A DNA stretch of 14,776 bases from Microbacteriaceae bacterium. GTDB taxonomy: Bacteria; Actinomycetota; Actinomycetes; Actinomycetales; Microbacteriaceae. The stretch spans positions 1 through 14,776 of the forward strand of contig JAODAU010000036.1 in the NCBI GenBank assembly GCA_025463615.1, written 5' to 3'. Position numbers and translations under genes: made by a program. The notes beneath the pieces are model-generated. The model saw only the letters and a program-made list of their open reading frames with translations, ran no database searches and was not told the origin of the DNA. How positions within the stretch are numbered: position 1 is the first letter of the stretch; every line of letters starts with the position of its first letter. This document shows positions 1 to 6,109 of the stretch, piece after piece.

Positions 1-665
1 AGCATGGCGGCATCCGCGACGGATCGGGCGATCGGGCCGCCCACGGCGAGCCCCGCGATGCTGGCGATGCCCGACTGCGCGGGCACCCTGCCTCGCGACG
101 GCTTCACGCCGACCAGCCCGGTCGCGGCCGCCGGGATGCGGATCGACCCGCCGCCGTCGGAGCCCGGAGCGAAGGGCAGCAGCCCCGCGGAGACGGCCGC
201 CGCCGCGCCCGCGCTGGAGCCGCCGGTGCCCAGCGCCGTGTTCCACGGGTTGCGCACCGCTCCCCCGTGCCATTCGGATGACGACGAGAGGCCGAACTCG
301 GGCGTCGCCGTCTTGCCGAGGCTGATGCCGCCGGCCGCATCCATCGCCGCCACGATGTCGTGGTCTCGGGTCGCGACGTAGTCGGCGAGCAGGCGGGAGC
401 CCGATCCGGTCGGCACGCCGGCGCGGTCGTAGAGGTCCTTGTCGGCGAAGGGCAGCCCCCAGAGGGCGGCGGTGCGCGACACGGAGTCGAGCCGTGCGGC
501 GCGGCGGCGGGCGGCATCCGCGGTCACCGTCACGAAGGCGCCGAGTTGCGGGTCGATCCGCTCGATGCGGGCCAGGTAGTGCTCGACCAGCTCGGCCGGG
601 CTGACCTCGCCGCGGTGCAGCCACTGCCACTGCTCCTGCGCGCTCAGGTGATGGAGTTCGAACAC
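1..665 (-). CDS. Amidase-signature family hydrolase, N-terminal part (cut by window start)
   Basis: Amidase-signature (AS) enzymes hydrolyse amide bonds with a Lys / cis-Ser / Ser triad. The visible 221 residues contain all three regions: the Lys in PFADKDL (K76), the Gly/Ser loop GTGGSSAGAAAAVSAG (about 146-161, with the cis-Ser at 150/151) and GSDGGGSIRIPA (about 168-179, nucleophile S174). The C-terminal half, which sets substrate choice, lies beyond position 1, so the substrate cannot be named. The reading starts at GTG 665-663, giving an N-terminus (FELHHLSAQEQWQWL) normal for the family; no ATG start exists nearby. A TAGGCT hexamer ends 6 nt before this GTG, so the mRNA may be leaderless. 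It is divergent from the GntR-ABC operon. Known AS members include amidases, aryl-acylamidases and GatA-like proteins; with no GatB/C genes beside it, a stand-alone amidase is more likely. Confidence 0.93.
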   Translation of the reverse strand, partial: MFELHHLSAQEQWQWLHRGEVSPAELVEHYLARIERIDPQLGAFVTVTADAARRRAARLDSVSRTAALWGLPFADKDLYDRAGVPTGSGSRLLADYVATRDHDIVAAMDAAGGISLGKTATPEFGLSSSSEWHGGAVRNPWNTALGTGGSSAGAAAAVSAGLLPFAPGSDGGGSIRIPAAATGLVGVKPSRGRVPAQSGIASIAGLAVGGPIARSVADAAM

Positions 666-671
666 ATCTCG

Positions 672-677
672 AGCCTA
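672..677 (-). promoter_or_regulatory. -10 element of the amidase gene (leaderless geometry)
   Basis: On the minus strand TAGGCT is followed by 6 nt and then the GTG start at 665. No Shine-Dalgarno sequence is visible. A -10 at this distance would start the transcript at or next to the GTG. The -35 region is not distinct. Confidence 0.5.
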
Positions 678-681
678 GGTC

Positions 682-687
682 TTGACA
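682..687 (+). promoter_or_regulatory. Consensus -35 hexamer TTGACA upstream of the GntR-ABC operon
   Basis: A perfect TTGACA lies 65 nt before the GntR start codon. At 17-18 bp spacing the -10 would fall at 705-711, on the left edge of the inverted repeat, but no good TANNNT is present there, so the -10 assignment is open. The arrangement would let a bound repressor cover the core promoter. Confidence 0.4.
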
Positions 688-706
688 CCGGCCGGCAAAG
701 CTGGTT

Positions 707-730
707 GGTTAGTTAGTGAAGTAACTAACC
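707..730. promoter_or_regulatory. Perfect 9-bp inverted repeat, probable GntR/YtrA operator
   Basis: Left arm GGTTAGTTA (707-715) and right arm TAACTAACC (722-730) are exact reverse complements separated by 6 nt (GTGAAG). The AT-rich repeat stands out against the GC-rich surroundings and lies between the TTGACA hexamer and the ribosome binding site of the GntR gene. GntR-family dimers bind palindromes of this kind, and YtrA-type members commonly repress their own operon. Assignment to this repressor is an inference from position. Confidence 0.75.
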
Positions 731-743
731 CACGAACACGAAC

Positions 744-750
744 GGAGGAG
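744..750 (+). promoter_or_regulatory. Strong Shine-Dalgarno sequence of the GntR gene
   Basis: GGAGGAG ends 2 nt before ATG 753; its GGAGG core (744-748) ends 4 nt before. It fixes the start codon and is the strongest SD in the window. Confidence 0.8.
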
Positions 751-752
751 AC

Positions 753-1124
753 ATGGACGACGACCGCCCGATCTTCCTTCAGATCGCGGAGCAGATCGAG
801 AACGACATCATCGGCGGCCAACTCGCCGAGGAGACCCAGGTGCCGTCCACCAACGAGTTCGCAGCGTTCCACCGCATCAACCCGGCCACGGCCGCGAAAG
901 GCGTGAACCTGCTCGTCGACGGGGGCATCCTCTACAAGAAGAGGGGCATAGGCATGTTCGTCGCCGAGGGAGCGCGGGCGACGCTCGTCGCCCGGCGCCG
1001 CGAGCGCTTCCAGTCCGAATACGTGGCGCCACTGCTCGCCGAGGCCGACAAGCTCGGCATCCCGCGCGAGCAGGTCGCCGACATGGTCAAGACCACCAGC
1101 GAGAAGGGACGTGACGACTCATGA
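753..1124 (+). CDS. GntR-family transcriptional regulator, YtrA subfamily
   Basis: 123-residue DNA-binding protein. Residues about 5-70 form the GntR winged helix: the opening PIFLQIAEQIENDIIGG is a typical GntR first helix, followed by a PSTNEFAAFHRINPATAAKG recognition region and a wing ending at GIGMFV. Only about 50 residues follow, mostly helical; this matches the YtrA subfamily, which has a short dimerisation tail and no FCD or UTRA ligand domain. One variation is PSTNEFA where PSVRELA is more usual. The start is fixed by GGAGGAG. Its TGA overlaps the ATG of the ATPase gene (ATGA at 1121-1124), so the two are translationally coupled. YtrA regulators typically repress their own ABC-transporter operon and are relieved by cell-wall-active compounds; autoregulation through the palindrome at 707-730 is the likely arrangement here. 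Confidence 0.93.
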   Translation: MDDDRPIFLQIAEQIENDIIGGQLAEETQVPSTNEFAAFHRINPATAAKGVNLLVDGGILYKKRGIGMFVAEGARATLVARRRERFQSEYVAPLLAEADKLGIPREQVADMVKTTSEKGRDDS

Positions 1125-2011
1125 CCGCCGTCATCGACGTAGCTCACCTCACCCGCCGCTTCGGCCGCTTCACGGCGATCGACGACGTCGGATTTCGAAT
1201 CGAGGAGAACCGCATCCACGGCCTCCTCGGGCGCAACGGCGCGGGCAAGACCACGCTGATGCAGCTGCTCACCGGGCAGGACTTCGCCAGCTCGGGCGAG
1301 ATCCGCGTGTTCGGCGAGAGCCCGGTCGAGAACGCCCGCGTGCTCGATCGCGTGTGCTTCATCAAGGAGAGCCAGCGCTACCCGGAGGAGTTCCGGCCCA
1401 AGCACGTCTTCGCCAGCGCGCCCTGGTTCTTCCCGAACTGGGATGCCGAGCTCGCCGCCCGCCTCGTCGACGAGTTCCGCGTGCCGGTCAACCGCCGCAT
1501 CAAGAAGCTCTCGCGCGGCCAGGTCTCCGCCGTCGGTGTGATCGTCGGGCTCGCCTCGCGTGCCCCGCTCACGTTCTTCGACGAGCCCTACCTGGGGCTG
1601 GATGCCGTGGCACGGCAGATCTTCTACGACCGCCTCCTCGAGGACTACGCCGAGCATCCCCGCACGGTGGTGCTCTCGACGCACCTCATCGACGAGGTGA
1701 GCAACCTGCTCGAACACGTGCTCGTGATCGACGACGGACGGATCATCATCGACTCCCCCGCCGACGACCTGCGCGGCTCCGCGACCACCGTCGCGGGCCT
1801 CGCCGGCGCTGTCAACGCGTTCACCGCCGGGCGCGACGTGCTGCACCGCGAGTCCATCGGCGGGCTCGCCACCGCGACGGTCGGCGCCCTCACCGCCGCC
1901 GAGCGCGCCTCCGCGGCGAGCGCGGGACTCGAACTCAGCCCGGTGTCGCTCCAGCAGCTCATCGTGCGCAAGACCACGACATCCGAGTCGGAATGGAAGG
2001 AATCGGCATGA
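1121..2011 (+). CDS. ABC transporter ATP-binding protein
   Basis: 296-residue cytoplasmic ATPase, expected to drive the permease encoded next. Walker A is GRNGAGKT (37-44), the signature motif is LSRGQ (130-134) rather than LSGGQ, Walker B with its catalytic Glu is TFFDEP (E155) and the H-switch is H188 in LSTHL. At the Q-loop position I read Glu (IKE, E83) instead of Gln, a substitution common in BcrA-like ATPases. A domain of about 220 residues is followed by a tail of some 75 residues (STTVAGLAGAVNAF onward) that resembles the C-terminal extension of antibiotic-type ABC-2 ATPases. ATG 1121 overlaps the GntR stop; AAGGGA at 1104-1109 is a weak, distant SD, so coupled re-initiation is likely. 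GntR plus ABC ATPase plus permease is the YtrABC-like layout linked in Bacillus to cell-wall antibiotics; the substrate here is unknown. Confidence 0.95.
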   Translation: MTAVIDVAHLTRRFGRFTAIDDVGFRIEENRIHGLLGRNGAGKTTLMQLLTGQDFASSGEIRVFGESPVENARVLDRVCFIKESQRYPEEFRPKHVFASAPWFFPNWDAELAARLVDEFRVPVNRRIKKLSRGQVSAVGVIVGLASRAPLTFFDEPYLGLDAVARQIFYDRLLEDYAEHPRTVVLSTHLIDEVSNLLEHVLVIDDGRIIIDSPADDLRGSATTVAGLAGAVNAFTAGRDVLHRESIGGLATATVGALTAAERASAASAGLELSPVSLQQLIVRKTTTSESEWKESA

Positions 2012-2769
2012 CCACCGCACTCGCAACGAGCACCATCCCGCGCCCCGGCCACGTCTGGCGGGTCGTCAAGCTGCACTTCGTCAACGTGCGCGCCACGATC
2101 GTCGTCCCGTGGCTGGTGCTGGGCCTCATCTTCGTGATCAACCTGCTGATCTGGGCACTCATCCTCGCCAACCTCAGCGGCAAGTCACGGGCGGATGCCT
2201 CGGCCGGCTTCCAATACAGCGGCTCGAGCTTCTACATCTACGTGTACATGCTCATCGTGGCGATCCAGGCCGTGAGCATCACGTTCCCGTTCGCGCTCGG
2301 CTACGGCGTCACGCGCCGGCACTTCTACCTCGGCACCTCGCTCGCGTTCGTGATCCTGTCGATCGGTTACGCCGCGGCGTTCACGCTGCTCAGCTACATC
2401 GAGCAGTGGACGAACGGCTGGGGTCTCGGCGGCCACATGTTCACGGCCGTCTACTACGGCGACGGCGCGTGGTACGGGCGGTTCTTCGAGTTCTTCGTCG
2501 GGCTGCTGTTCTTCTTCTTCGTGGGCGCCGCCGCAGCGACCGTCTGGGTGCGCTGGAAGGCGATCGGGCTGGTGGGCTACTTCGCCGTGATCGTGCTCGT
2601 CGCCATCGGCATCCTGGAGCTCATCTCGGTCACGGACTCGTGGGATGCGGTGATCCACTGGGTCACCACGACCCCGCGGTACGGGGTGGTCGCGACCCTG
2701 CTCGTGCCCACCGCGATCTCCGGGATCGCCGGGTTCTTCATCCTGCGGCGCGCGACCCCCAAGAGCTAG
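2008..2769 (+). CDS. ABC transporter integral membrane permease
   Basis: 253-residue membrane protein starting at ATG 2008, which overlaps the ATPase stop (ATGA) and has GGAAGG at 1995-2000 as SD. I see about six hydrophobic segments: WLVLGLIFVINLLIWALI (about residue 33), FYIYVYMLIVAIQAVSITF, the stretch around LAFVILSIGYAAAFTLL, FFEFFVGLLFFFFVGAAAA, the stretch around FAVIVLVAIGILELI, and LVPTAISGIAGFFIL near the C-terminus. Six helices and no soluble domain fit an ABC-2-type half-transporter. It shows no conserved motif that names a family or substrate; identification rests on topology and on its place in the overlapping operon. With a single ATPase and a single permease, a homodimeric complex is expected. 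Longer in-frame readings starting inside the ATPase gene are read-through of GC-rich DNA. Confidence 0.88.
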   Translation: MTTALATSTIPRPGHVWRVVKLHFVNVRATIVVPWLVLGLIFVINLLIWALILANLSGKSRADASAGFQYSGSSFYIYVYMLIVAIQAVSITFPFALGYGVTRRHFYLGTSLAFVILSIGYAAAFTLLSYIEQWTNGWGLGGHMFTAVYYGDGAWYGRFFEFFVGLLFFFFVGAAAATVWVRWKAIGLVGYFAVIVLVAIGILELISVTDSWDAVIHWVTTTPRYGVVATLLVPTAISGIAGFFILRRATPKS

Positions 2770-2788
2770 CGCGCCACGGCCTGTCGGC

Positions 2789-2794
2789 TAGGGT
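2789..2794 (+). promoter_or_regulatory. -10 element of the LCP gene (leaderless geometry)
   Basis: TAGGGT ends 8 nt before the GTG start at 2803, in the 33-nt gap after the ABC permease. It suggests that the LCP gene has its own promoter and a leader of at most 1-2 nt. No SD or -35 is evident. Confidence 0.5.
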
Positions 2795-2802
2795 GGGGTC
2801 CC

Positions 2803-4020
2803 GTGCCCAGCCAGCCGCAGACCCCACTCGCCCGCCACGGCCGCCAGAAGGTGGTGCGGCCGTGGACCACCCTCATCCGCATCTTCTTCGTCGCCGTGGC
2901 CGTCGTGGCGGTCAGTGCGCTCTCGGTCTCCGCGGTCGCGGTGTGGCAGGTCGGCACCAAGCTCACCAAGAACACCGTCGCCCTGATCGGCCACACGGAT
3001 GGTCCGCCGCCGAGCATCGGGGCGATCGAGGGCGGCGTCAACGTGCTTATTGCGGCAAGTGACAGCGGCGGCGGCGACGTGAAGGCGTTCGGCAAGCGCG
3101 GCGAGCGCCTCAACGACGTGACGATGCTGCTCCACATCTCCGCCGACCACCAGCACGCCACGGTCGTGAGCTTCCCGCGCGACCTGATCATCCCGATCGC
3201 GTCCTGCCCCAACGGCAACGGCGGAAACTTCCCCGCGCAGACCAACAAGATCAACGTGGCGCTGACCTACGGCGGTCTGCCGTGCATCGTCAAGACGGTC
3301 GAGAACCTCACGGGGCTGTCCATCCCGTATGCCGCGCTCACCGAATTCCAGGGCGTCGTCGGCATGTCCAACGCGGTCGGCGGCGTGACTGTGTGCATCG
3401 CCACGCCGATCCATGACGAGAAGATCCCGTTCACCCTCGACGCGGGCGAGCAGACGCTGGTCGGCTTCCAGGCCGTGCAGTTCCTGCGGGTGCGCTACGG
3501 CCTCGGCGACGGCAGTGACCTCGCGCGCATCAGCAACCAGCAGCTCTTCCTCTCCGCGCTCGTGCGCAAGATCAAGACGCCGGAGACCCTCGGAAACCCG
3601 GTCAAGGTCTACGAGATCGCGAACGCGGTGGCGAGCAACATGACCCTCTCGTCCAGCCTGGCCAACATCAACACCATCGCGTCGATCGGCATCGCCGTGA
3701 AGGACATCAGGTTCGAGGATGTCGTGTTCGTGCAGTACCCCGGCGGCTACGGCTCGGCCGCGGGGCAGAACGGCGTCCTGCCCAGCGTCGCGGCGGACAG
3801 GGTGCTGATCACCGCCCTGCAGAAGGACCAGCCGATCGCGCTCACCGGCAAGACCGGCGACGGCACCAAGCTCGACCCGAACGCGCCCGTGACTCCCGAC
3901 CCGACCTCGACCGACCCGGCGCCCACCGACTCGGGCACCGCGGCCGTCGCCCTGCCGAGCTCCGTCTCCGGCCAGACCGCCGCGCAGTCCACCTGCACGA
4001 AGGGTCAGCGCGCGGGCTGA
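2803..4020 (+). CDS. LytR-CpsA-Psr (LCP) family cell-wall glycopolymer ligase
   Basis: 405-residue membrane-anchored protein. LCP enzymes transfer lipid-linked glycopolymers to peptidoglycan outside the membrane. A short cytoplasmic N-terminus with basic residues precedes one transmembrane helix (about 25-48). The LCP domain (about 78-305) shows NVLIAASDS, the acidic/basic pair in RLNDVTMLLHIS (R102, D105) and VVSFPRDL with R126, and further on QFLRVRYGLGDGSDLARISN, all family hallmarks. A Pro/Thr/Asp-rich linker (about 355-375) leads to a tail with QTAAQSTCTKG, the common C-terminus of actinobacterial LCP proteins. GTG 2803 begins the reading and is preceded by a leaderless-type -10. It lies just after a YtrA-like ABC operon, so the two may both respond to envelope stress, though the LCP gene seems to have its own promoter. 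Which polymer it attaches is not readable. Confidence 0.95.
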   Translation: MPSQPQTPLARHGRQKVVRPWTTLIRIFFVAVAVVAVSALSVSAVAVWQVGTKLTKNTVALIGHTDGPPPSIGAIEGGVNVLIAASDSGGGDVKAFGKRGERLNDVTMLLHISADHQHATVVSFPRDLIIPIASCPNGNGGNFPAQTNKINVALTYGGLPCIVKTVENLTGLSIPYAALTEFQGVVGMSNAVGGVTVCIATPIHDEKIPFTLDAGEQTLVGFQAVQFLRVRYGLGDGSDLARISNQQLFLSALVRKIKTPETLGNPVKVYEIANAVASNMTLSSSLANINTIASIGIAVKDIRFEDVVFVQYPGGYGSAAGQNGVLPSVAADRVLITALQKDQPIALTGKTGDGTKLDPNAPVTPDPTSTDPAPTDSGTAAVALPSSVSGQTAAQSTCTKGQRAG

Positions 4021-4024
4021 GGCG

Positions 4025-4390
4025 CTACTCGAGCTCGAGCCGCAGCTCGCGCAGCATCGTCTCGAATCTCCCGGGCGCCTCGCGCAGCACCCGGCGCCCG
4101 GTGAACCGGCCGAGCCGCTGCGCGGTCTGTGCGACGTTGAGGATCGCATGCTCGACGTTCGACCCCGACTCGTCCGGCACCACGCGGTACTCGCCGCGGT
4201 ACCACCAGCCGCCCTGGGCGATCACGAGGAAGGCTGCCGGGTCGGCGGTGTAGAGGCTGTCCGTGTCGGGTGCCGGCCGCATCCTGCGTTCGATCGCCTC
4301 GAACACCTTTGCGGGCCGCGCGCGCACGTGCCCGGCGAAGGTGGCGAGCACCTCGGAGCCGGCCGGTCGCGTGCGGGGAGCCTCGGGCAT
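4025..4390 (-). CDS. Conserved-looking small protein of unknown function, possibly SRPBCC-like
   Basis: 121 residues from ATG 4390 to TAG 4025. I do not recognise it firmly. It has no signal peptide and no membrane segment. Near the N-terminus lies ARPAKVFEAIERRMRP, in the middle QGGWWYRGEYRVVPDESGSN with a Trp-Trp pair (62-63), then HAILNVAQTAQ, and a charged C-terminal helix ending in LELE. Alternating strand-like and amphipathic pieces, and a VFEAI segment as in the first helix of polyketide-cyclase/START (SRPBCC) proteins, make a small ligand-binding fold possible; this is a guess. A TACAGT hexamer ends 6 nt before the ATG, and CGAAGG just before it could act as an SD. It is divergent from the SDR gene, with only 33 nt between start codons, and its stop is 4 nt from the convergent LCP stop. 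Codon use and GC match the neighbours, so it is very likely a real gene. Confidence 0.8.
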   Translation of the reverse strand: MPEAPRTRPAGSEVLATFAGHVRARPAKVFEAIERRMRPAPDTDSLYTADPAAFLVIAQGGWWYRGEYRVVPDESGSNVEHAILNVAQTAQRLGRFTGRRVLREAPGRFETMLRELRLELE

Positions 4391-4396
4391 CCTTCG

Positions 4397-4402
4397 ACTG
4401 TA
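4397..4402 (-). promoter_or_regulatory. -10 element of the small unknown gene
   Basis: TACAGT on the minus strand ends 6 nt before ATG 4390. Together with TAGCCT (4411-4416, plus strand) it makes two back-to-back -10 elements only 8 bp apart. Confidence 0.5.
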
Positions 4403-4410
4403 GCCGCGGG

Positions 4411-4416
4411 TAGCCT
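4411..4416 (+). promoter_or_regulatory. -10 element of the SDR gene (leaderless geometry)
   Basis: TAGCCT ends 7 nt before ATG 4424; no SD is present. Its -35 region would fall inside the first codons of the divergent small gene. Confidence 0.5.
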
Positions 4417-4423
4417 CGATGGC

Positions 4424-5224
4424 ATGACCTTCGAGCCCAGGGGCACCACAGCACTCATCACCGGCGCGTCGAGCGGATTCGGCGTGGAGTTCGCGCGCCG
4501 CTTCGCCGAGCGCGGCGCCGACCTCGTGCTCGTCGCGCGGCGTGAGGATCGGCTCACCGCGCTGGCCGACGAACTCGCGGCCACGTACGGCACCACCAGC
4601 ACGGTCGTGGCCCTCGACCTGACCGAGCCCGGCGCGACGGGGCGACTCGTCGCCACGCTGCAGAGCGAGGGCGTCACCGTCTCCAGCGTGGTCAACAACG
4701 CCGGCTTCGGCACGCACGGCATGTTCGCCGAGCTCGACCCCGACCGGCTGGACGCCGAGGTCGCCCTCAACGTCGGCGCGGTCGTGTCGCTCTCCCGCGC
4801 CTTCCTTCCCGGCCTCCTGGAGCGCGGCGACGGCGCCCTGGTGAACGTGGCGAGCACCGCGGCGTTCCAGCCCGTGCCGCGCATGGCGGTCTACGGAGCA
4901 TCCAAGGCCTTCGTGCTCAGCTTCACCGAGGCGCTCGCGTGGGAGGCGCGCGACAGCGGCAGCTCGCTGAAGGTGCTCGCGCTCTGCCCGGGGCCGGCCG
5001 ACACCGAGTTCGTGGACGTCGCCGACAACGCCGATGCGATGTTCGGCAAGCACGAAACGGCGGAACAGGTCGTCGAGACGGCCATGCGCGCGCTCGACCG
5101 CAACCGCACGCCGGCCAGCGTGATCAGCGGGCGCATGAACCGGGTGACCGCCAGGTCGGCCGGGTTCGCGCCGCGCGGCCTCGTGCTCCAGACCGTCGGC
5201 CGGATGGGCCGCCCGAAGCGCTAG
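4424..5224 (+). CDS. Short-chain dehydrogenase/reductase (SDR)
   Basis: 266-residue cytoplasmic NAD(P)H oxidoreductase with a Rossmann fold. The cofactor motif is TGASSGFG (13-20), and the Arg-Arg pair after the second strand (39-40) favours NADP(H). D65 follows the third strand, NNAG is at 91-94, and the catalytic set N116, S144, Y157 and K161 (in YGASK) is complete. The PGPADTEF stretch follows as usual. The length and the sequence up to the active site look like the DltE/YqjQ-like or COG0300 SDRs often annotated as general reductases; substrate is unknown. The C-terminal 35 residues are basic (ending GRMGRPKR). It is divergent from the unknown 121-residue gene, and its TAG stop shares the CTAG at 5221-5224 with the stop of the convergent VOC gene. 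Confidence 0.93.
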   Translation: MTFEPRGTTALITGASSGFGVEFARRFAERGADLVLVARREDRLTALADELAATYGTTSTVVALDLTEPGATGRLVATLQSEGVTVSSVVNNAGFGTHGMFAELDPDRLDAEVALNVGAVVSLSRAFLPGLLERGDGALVNVASTAAFQPVPRMAVYGASKAFVLSFTEALAWEARDSGSSLKVLALCPGPADTEFVDVADNADAMFGKHETAEQVVETAMRALDRNRTPASVISGRMNRVTARSAGFAPRGLVLQTVGRMGRPKR

Positions 5225-5634
5225 CCGAGCTCCTGGAACGCGGTGATCTGCAGGCCGCCGGGCGCCTCCAGTCGCGCGTTGAGCGAGTTCCACGGCGTCA
5301 CGGTCGGCTCGGCGAGCACCTCGGCGCCACCCGCCGCGAGCGCGGCCGTCGTGGCGGCGGCATCCGCCACCTCGAAGGCGACCCGGATGCTGAGCTCCGG
5401 CGCCCGGCTCACCGGCCGGCCGACCTCCACGTCGTCGATCATTCGCACCTGCGCCCGGTTGGCGATCTCGAGCGTGGCGGACGGCACCGAGAGGATGGCG
5501 ACGCGCGCCCCGCCATCGCCCTCGTAGGAGGCGCTCTCGGGCAGGCCGAGCACGTCGCGGTAGAACGCGAGCGCTGCGTCGAAATCGTCGGTCTCGGCGA
5601 CGAGCCGGAGCTGGAGTACGGGAGAATCGGTCAT
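5221..5634 (-). CDS. VOC-superfamily protein (glyoxalase/bleomycin-resistance fold), ligand residues atypical
   Basis: 137 residues from ATG 5634 to TAG 5221. Two beta-alpha-beta-beta-beta repeats are visible: the first with FDAALAFYRDVLGLPES (about 18-34), the second with AFEVADAAATTAALAAGGAEV and ending LEAPGGLQITAFQELG. VOC proteins include metal-dependent glyoxalases and dioxygenases as well as metal-free drug-sequestering proteins. Here the usual first-strand His is replaced (LQLRLVAE) and the usual final Glu is Gln (GGLQITAF), so a canonical metal site looks absent. A binding or sequestering role is therefore more plausible than a glyoxalase reaction. A TAGGCT ends 7 nt before the ATG. 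It faces the SDR gene tail to tail and is divergent from the SMR gene. Confidence 0.88.
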   Translation of the reverse strand: MTDSPVLQLRLVAETDDFDAALAFYRDVLGLPESASYEGDGGARVAILSVPSATLEIANRAQVRMIDDVEVGRPVSRAPELSIRVAFEVADAAATTAALAAGGAEVLAEPTVTPWNSLNARLEAPGGLQITAFQELG

Positions 5635-5641
5635 GCGGCCG

Positions 5642-5647
5642 AGCCTA
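5642..5647 (-). promoter_or_regulatory. -10 element of the VOC gene (leaderless geometry)
   Basis: On the minus strand TAGGCT is followed by 7 nt and then ATG 5634. No SD is visible. It is the same hexamer as the one before the amidase gene. Confidence 0.5.
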
Positions 5648-5669
5648 TCCGCGGCCGACGACCCCCGTG

Positions 5670-5675
5670 AAAGGA
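5670..5675 (+). promoter_or_regulatory. Shine-Dalgarno sequence of the SMR gene
   Basis: AAAGGA ends 4 nt before ATG 5680. The spacing is short but supports this start. Confidence 0.6.
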
Positions 5676-5679
5676 CCCG

Positions 5680-6006
5680 ATGGGTTACGTGCTCCTCGCC
5701 TGCGCGATCGTCGCGGAGGTCATCGCCACCACCTCGCTCAAGTTCACGACCGGCGACGGGCCGAAGGTGGTGCCGTACATCCTGGTCGCCGTGGGCTACA
5801 TCGGCGCGTTCGTGCTGCTGCAGCAATCGCTGACGCGGGGCGTTCCGCTGGGCATCGCGTACGCGATCTGGGCGGGCGTGGGGGTCGTGCTCGTCGTCGT
5901 GATCAGCTGGCTGGTGTTTCACGAGTCGCTCACCTGGATGCAGATCGTGGGCATCGTGCTGGTGATCGGCGGCGTCGGCCTGCTCGAACTCGGCGGCAGG
6001 CACTGA
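5680..6006 (+). CDS. Small multidrug resistance (SMR) family efflux protein
   Basis: 108-residue, four-helix inner-membrane protein, the standard SMR length. SMR proteins work as antiparallel or parallel dimers that exchange protons for cationic drugs, quaternary ammonium compounds or guanidinium. Helix 1 carries the essential membrane Glu (E13 in CAIVAEVIATTSLK, equal to E14 of EmrE). Helix 2 is about 30-52, helix 3 contains GIAYAIWAGVGVVLVVVISW, and helix 4 is QIVGIVLVIGGVGLLEL. The G-x-AYA-x-W-x-G pattern in helix 3 is the SMR dimer signature. The single gene suggests a homodimer of the EmrE/QacE type; exporter versus guanidinium subtype cannot be fixed by eye. It starts behind AAAGGA and is transcribed away from the VOC gene. 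A structured intergenic element follows it. Confidence 0.96.
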   Translation: MGYVLLACAIVAEVIATTSLKFTTGDGPKVVPYILVAVGYIGAFVLLQQSLTRGVPLGIAYAIWAGVGVVLVVVISWLVFHESLTWMQIVGIVLVIGGVGLLELGGRH

Positions 6007-6019
6007 CCCCCACGTTCGT

Positions 6020-6108
6020 AACTCCTGCAGAATCGGGGAGGAGCGCCGACCGCCGTCGAATTTCCACCGGTAACGCGCACGGAGCAGGAGTTGTGCACAG
6101 AATAGGGG
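6020..6108. repeat. Structured intergenic element with inverted 9-bp ends and an internal near-direct repeat
   Basis: The 103-nt gap between the SMR and AraC genes has an AACTCCTGC arm (6020-6028) and an exact reverse complement GCAGGAGTT (6084-6092), 55 nt apart. CAGAATCGGGG (6028-6038) is repeated as CAGAATAGGGG (6098-6108), 10 of 11 matching. TGTGCACA (6092-6099) is an 8-bp palindrome, and a small CGAC-cgcc-GTCG hairpin sits at 6047-6058. It could be a short intergenic repeat (REP or MITE-like), a structured RNA, or a two-site operator for the AraC-type regulator. No T-run follows, so it is not a standard terminator. Confidence 0.55.
6098..6103 (+). promoter_or_regulatory. Possible -10 of the AraC-type regulator gene
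   Basis: CAGAAT ends 6 nt before ATG 6110, the leaderless spacing seen at other genes here, but it begins with C rather than T. It lies inside the structured element, next to the TGTGCACA palindrome. Confidence 0.3.
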
Positions 6109-6109
6109 C

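Noticed and set aside
932..2026. Long minus-strand open frame opposite the ABC ATPase gene
   Set aside because: It is Arg/Glu/His/Val-rich with no domain, as expected for the antisense of GC-rich coding DNA; the plus strand has all ABC motifs.
4028..4039. Perfect 12-bp palindrome CTCGAGCTCGAG after the LCP stop, and a 6-bp hairpin at 4030-4049
   Set aside because: It encodes the LELE end of the minus-strand protein by alternating Leu/Glu codons, and no T-run follows; chance coding palindrome more likely than a terminator.
2788..4149. 453-codon minus-strand open frame opposite the LCP gene
   Set aside because: Low-complexity Arg/Ala/Gly/Asp composition and no motif; the LCP reading is unambiguous.
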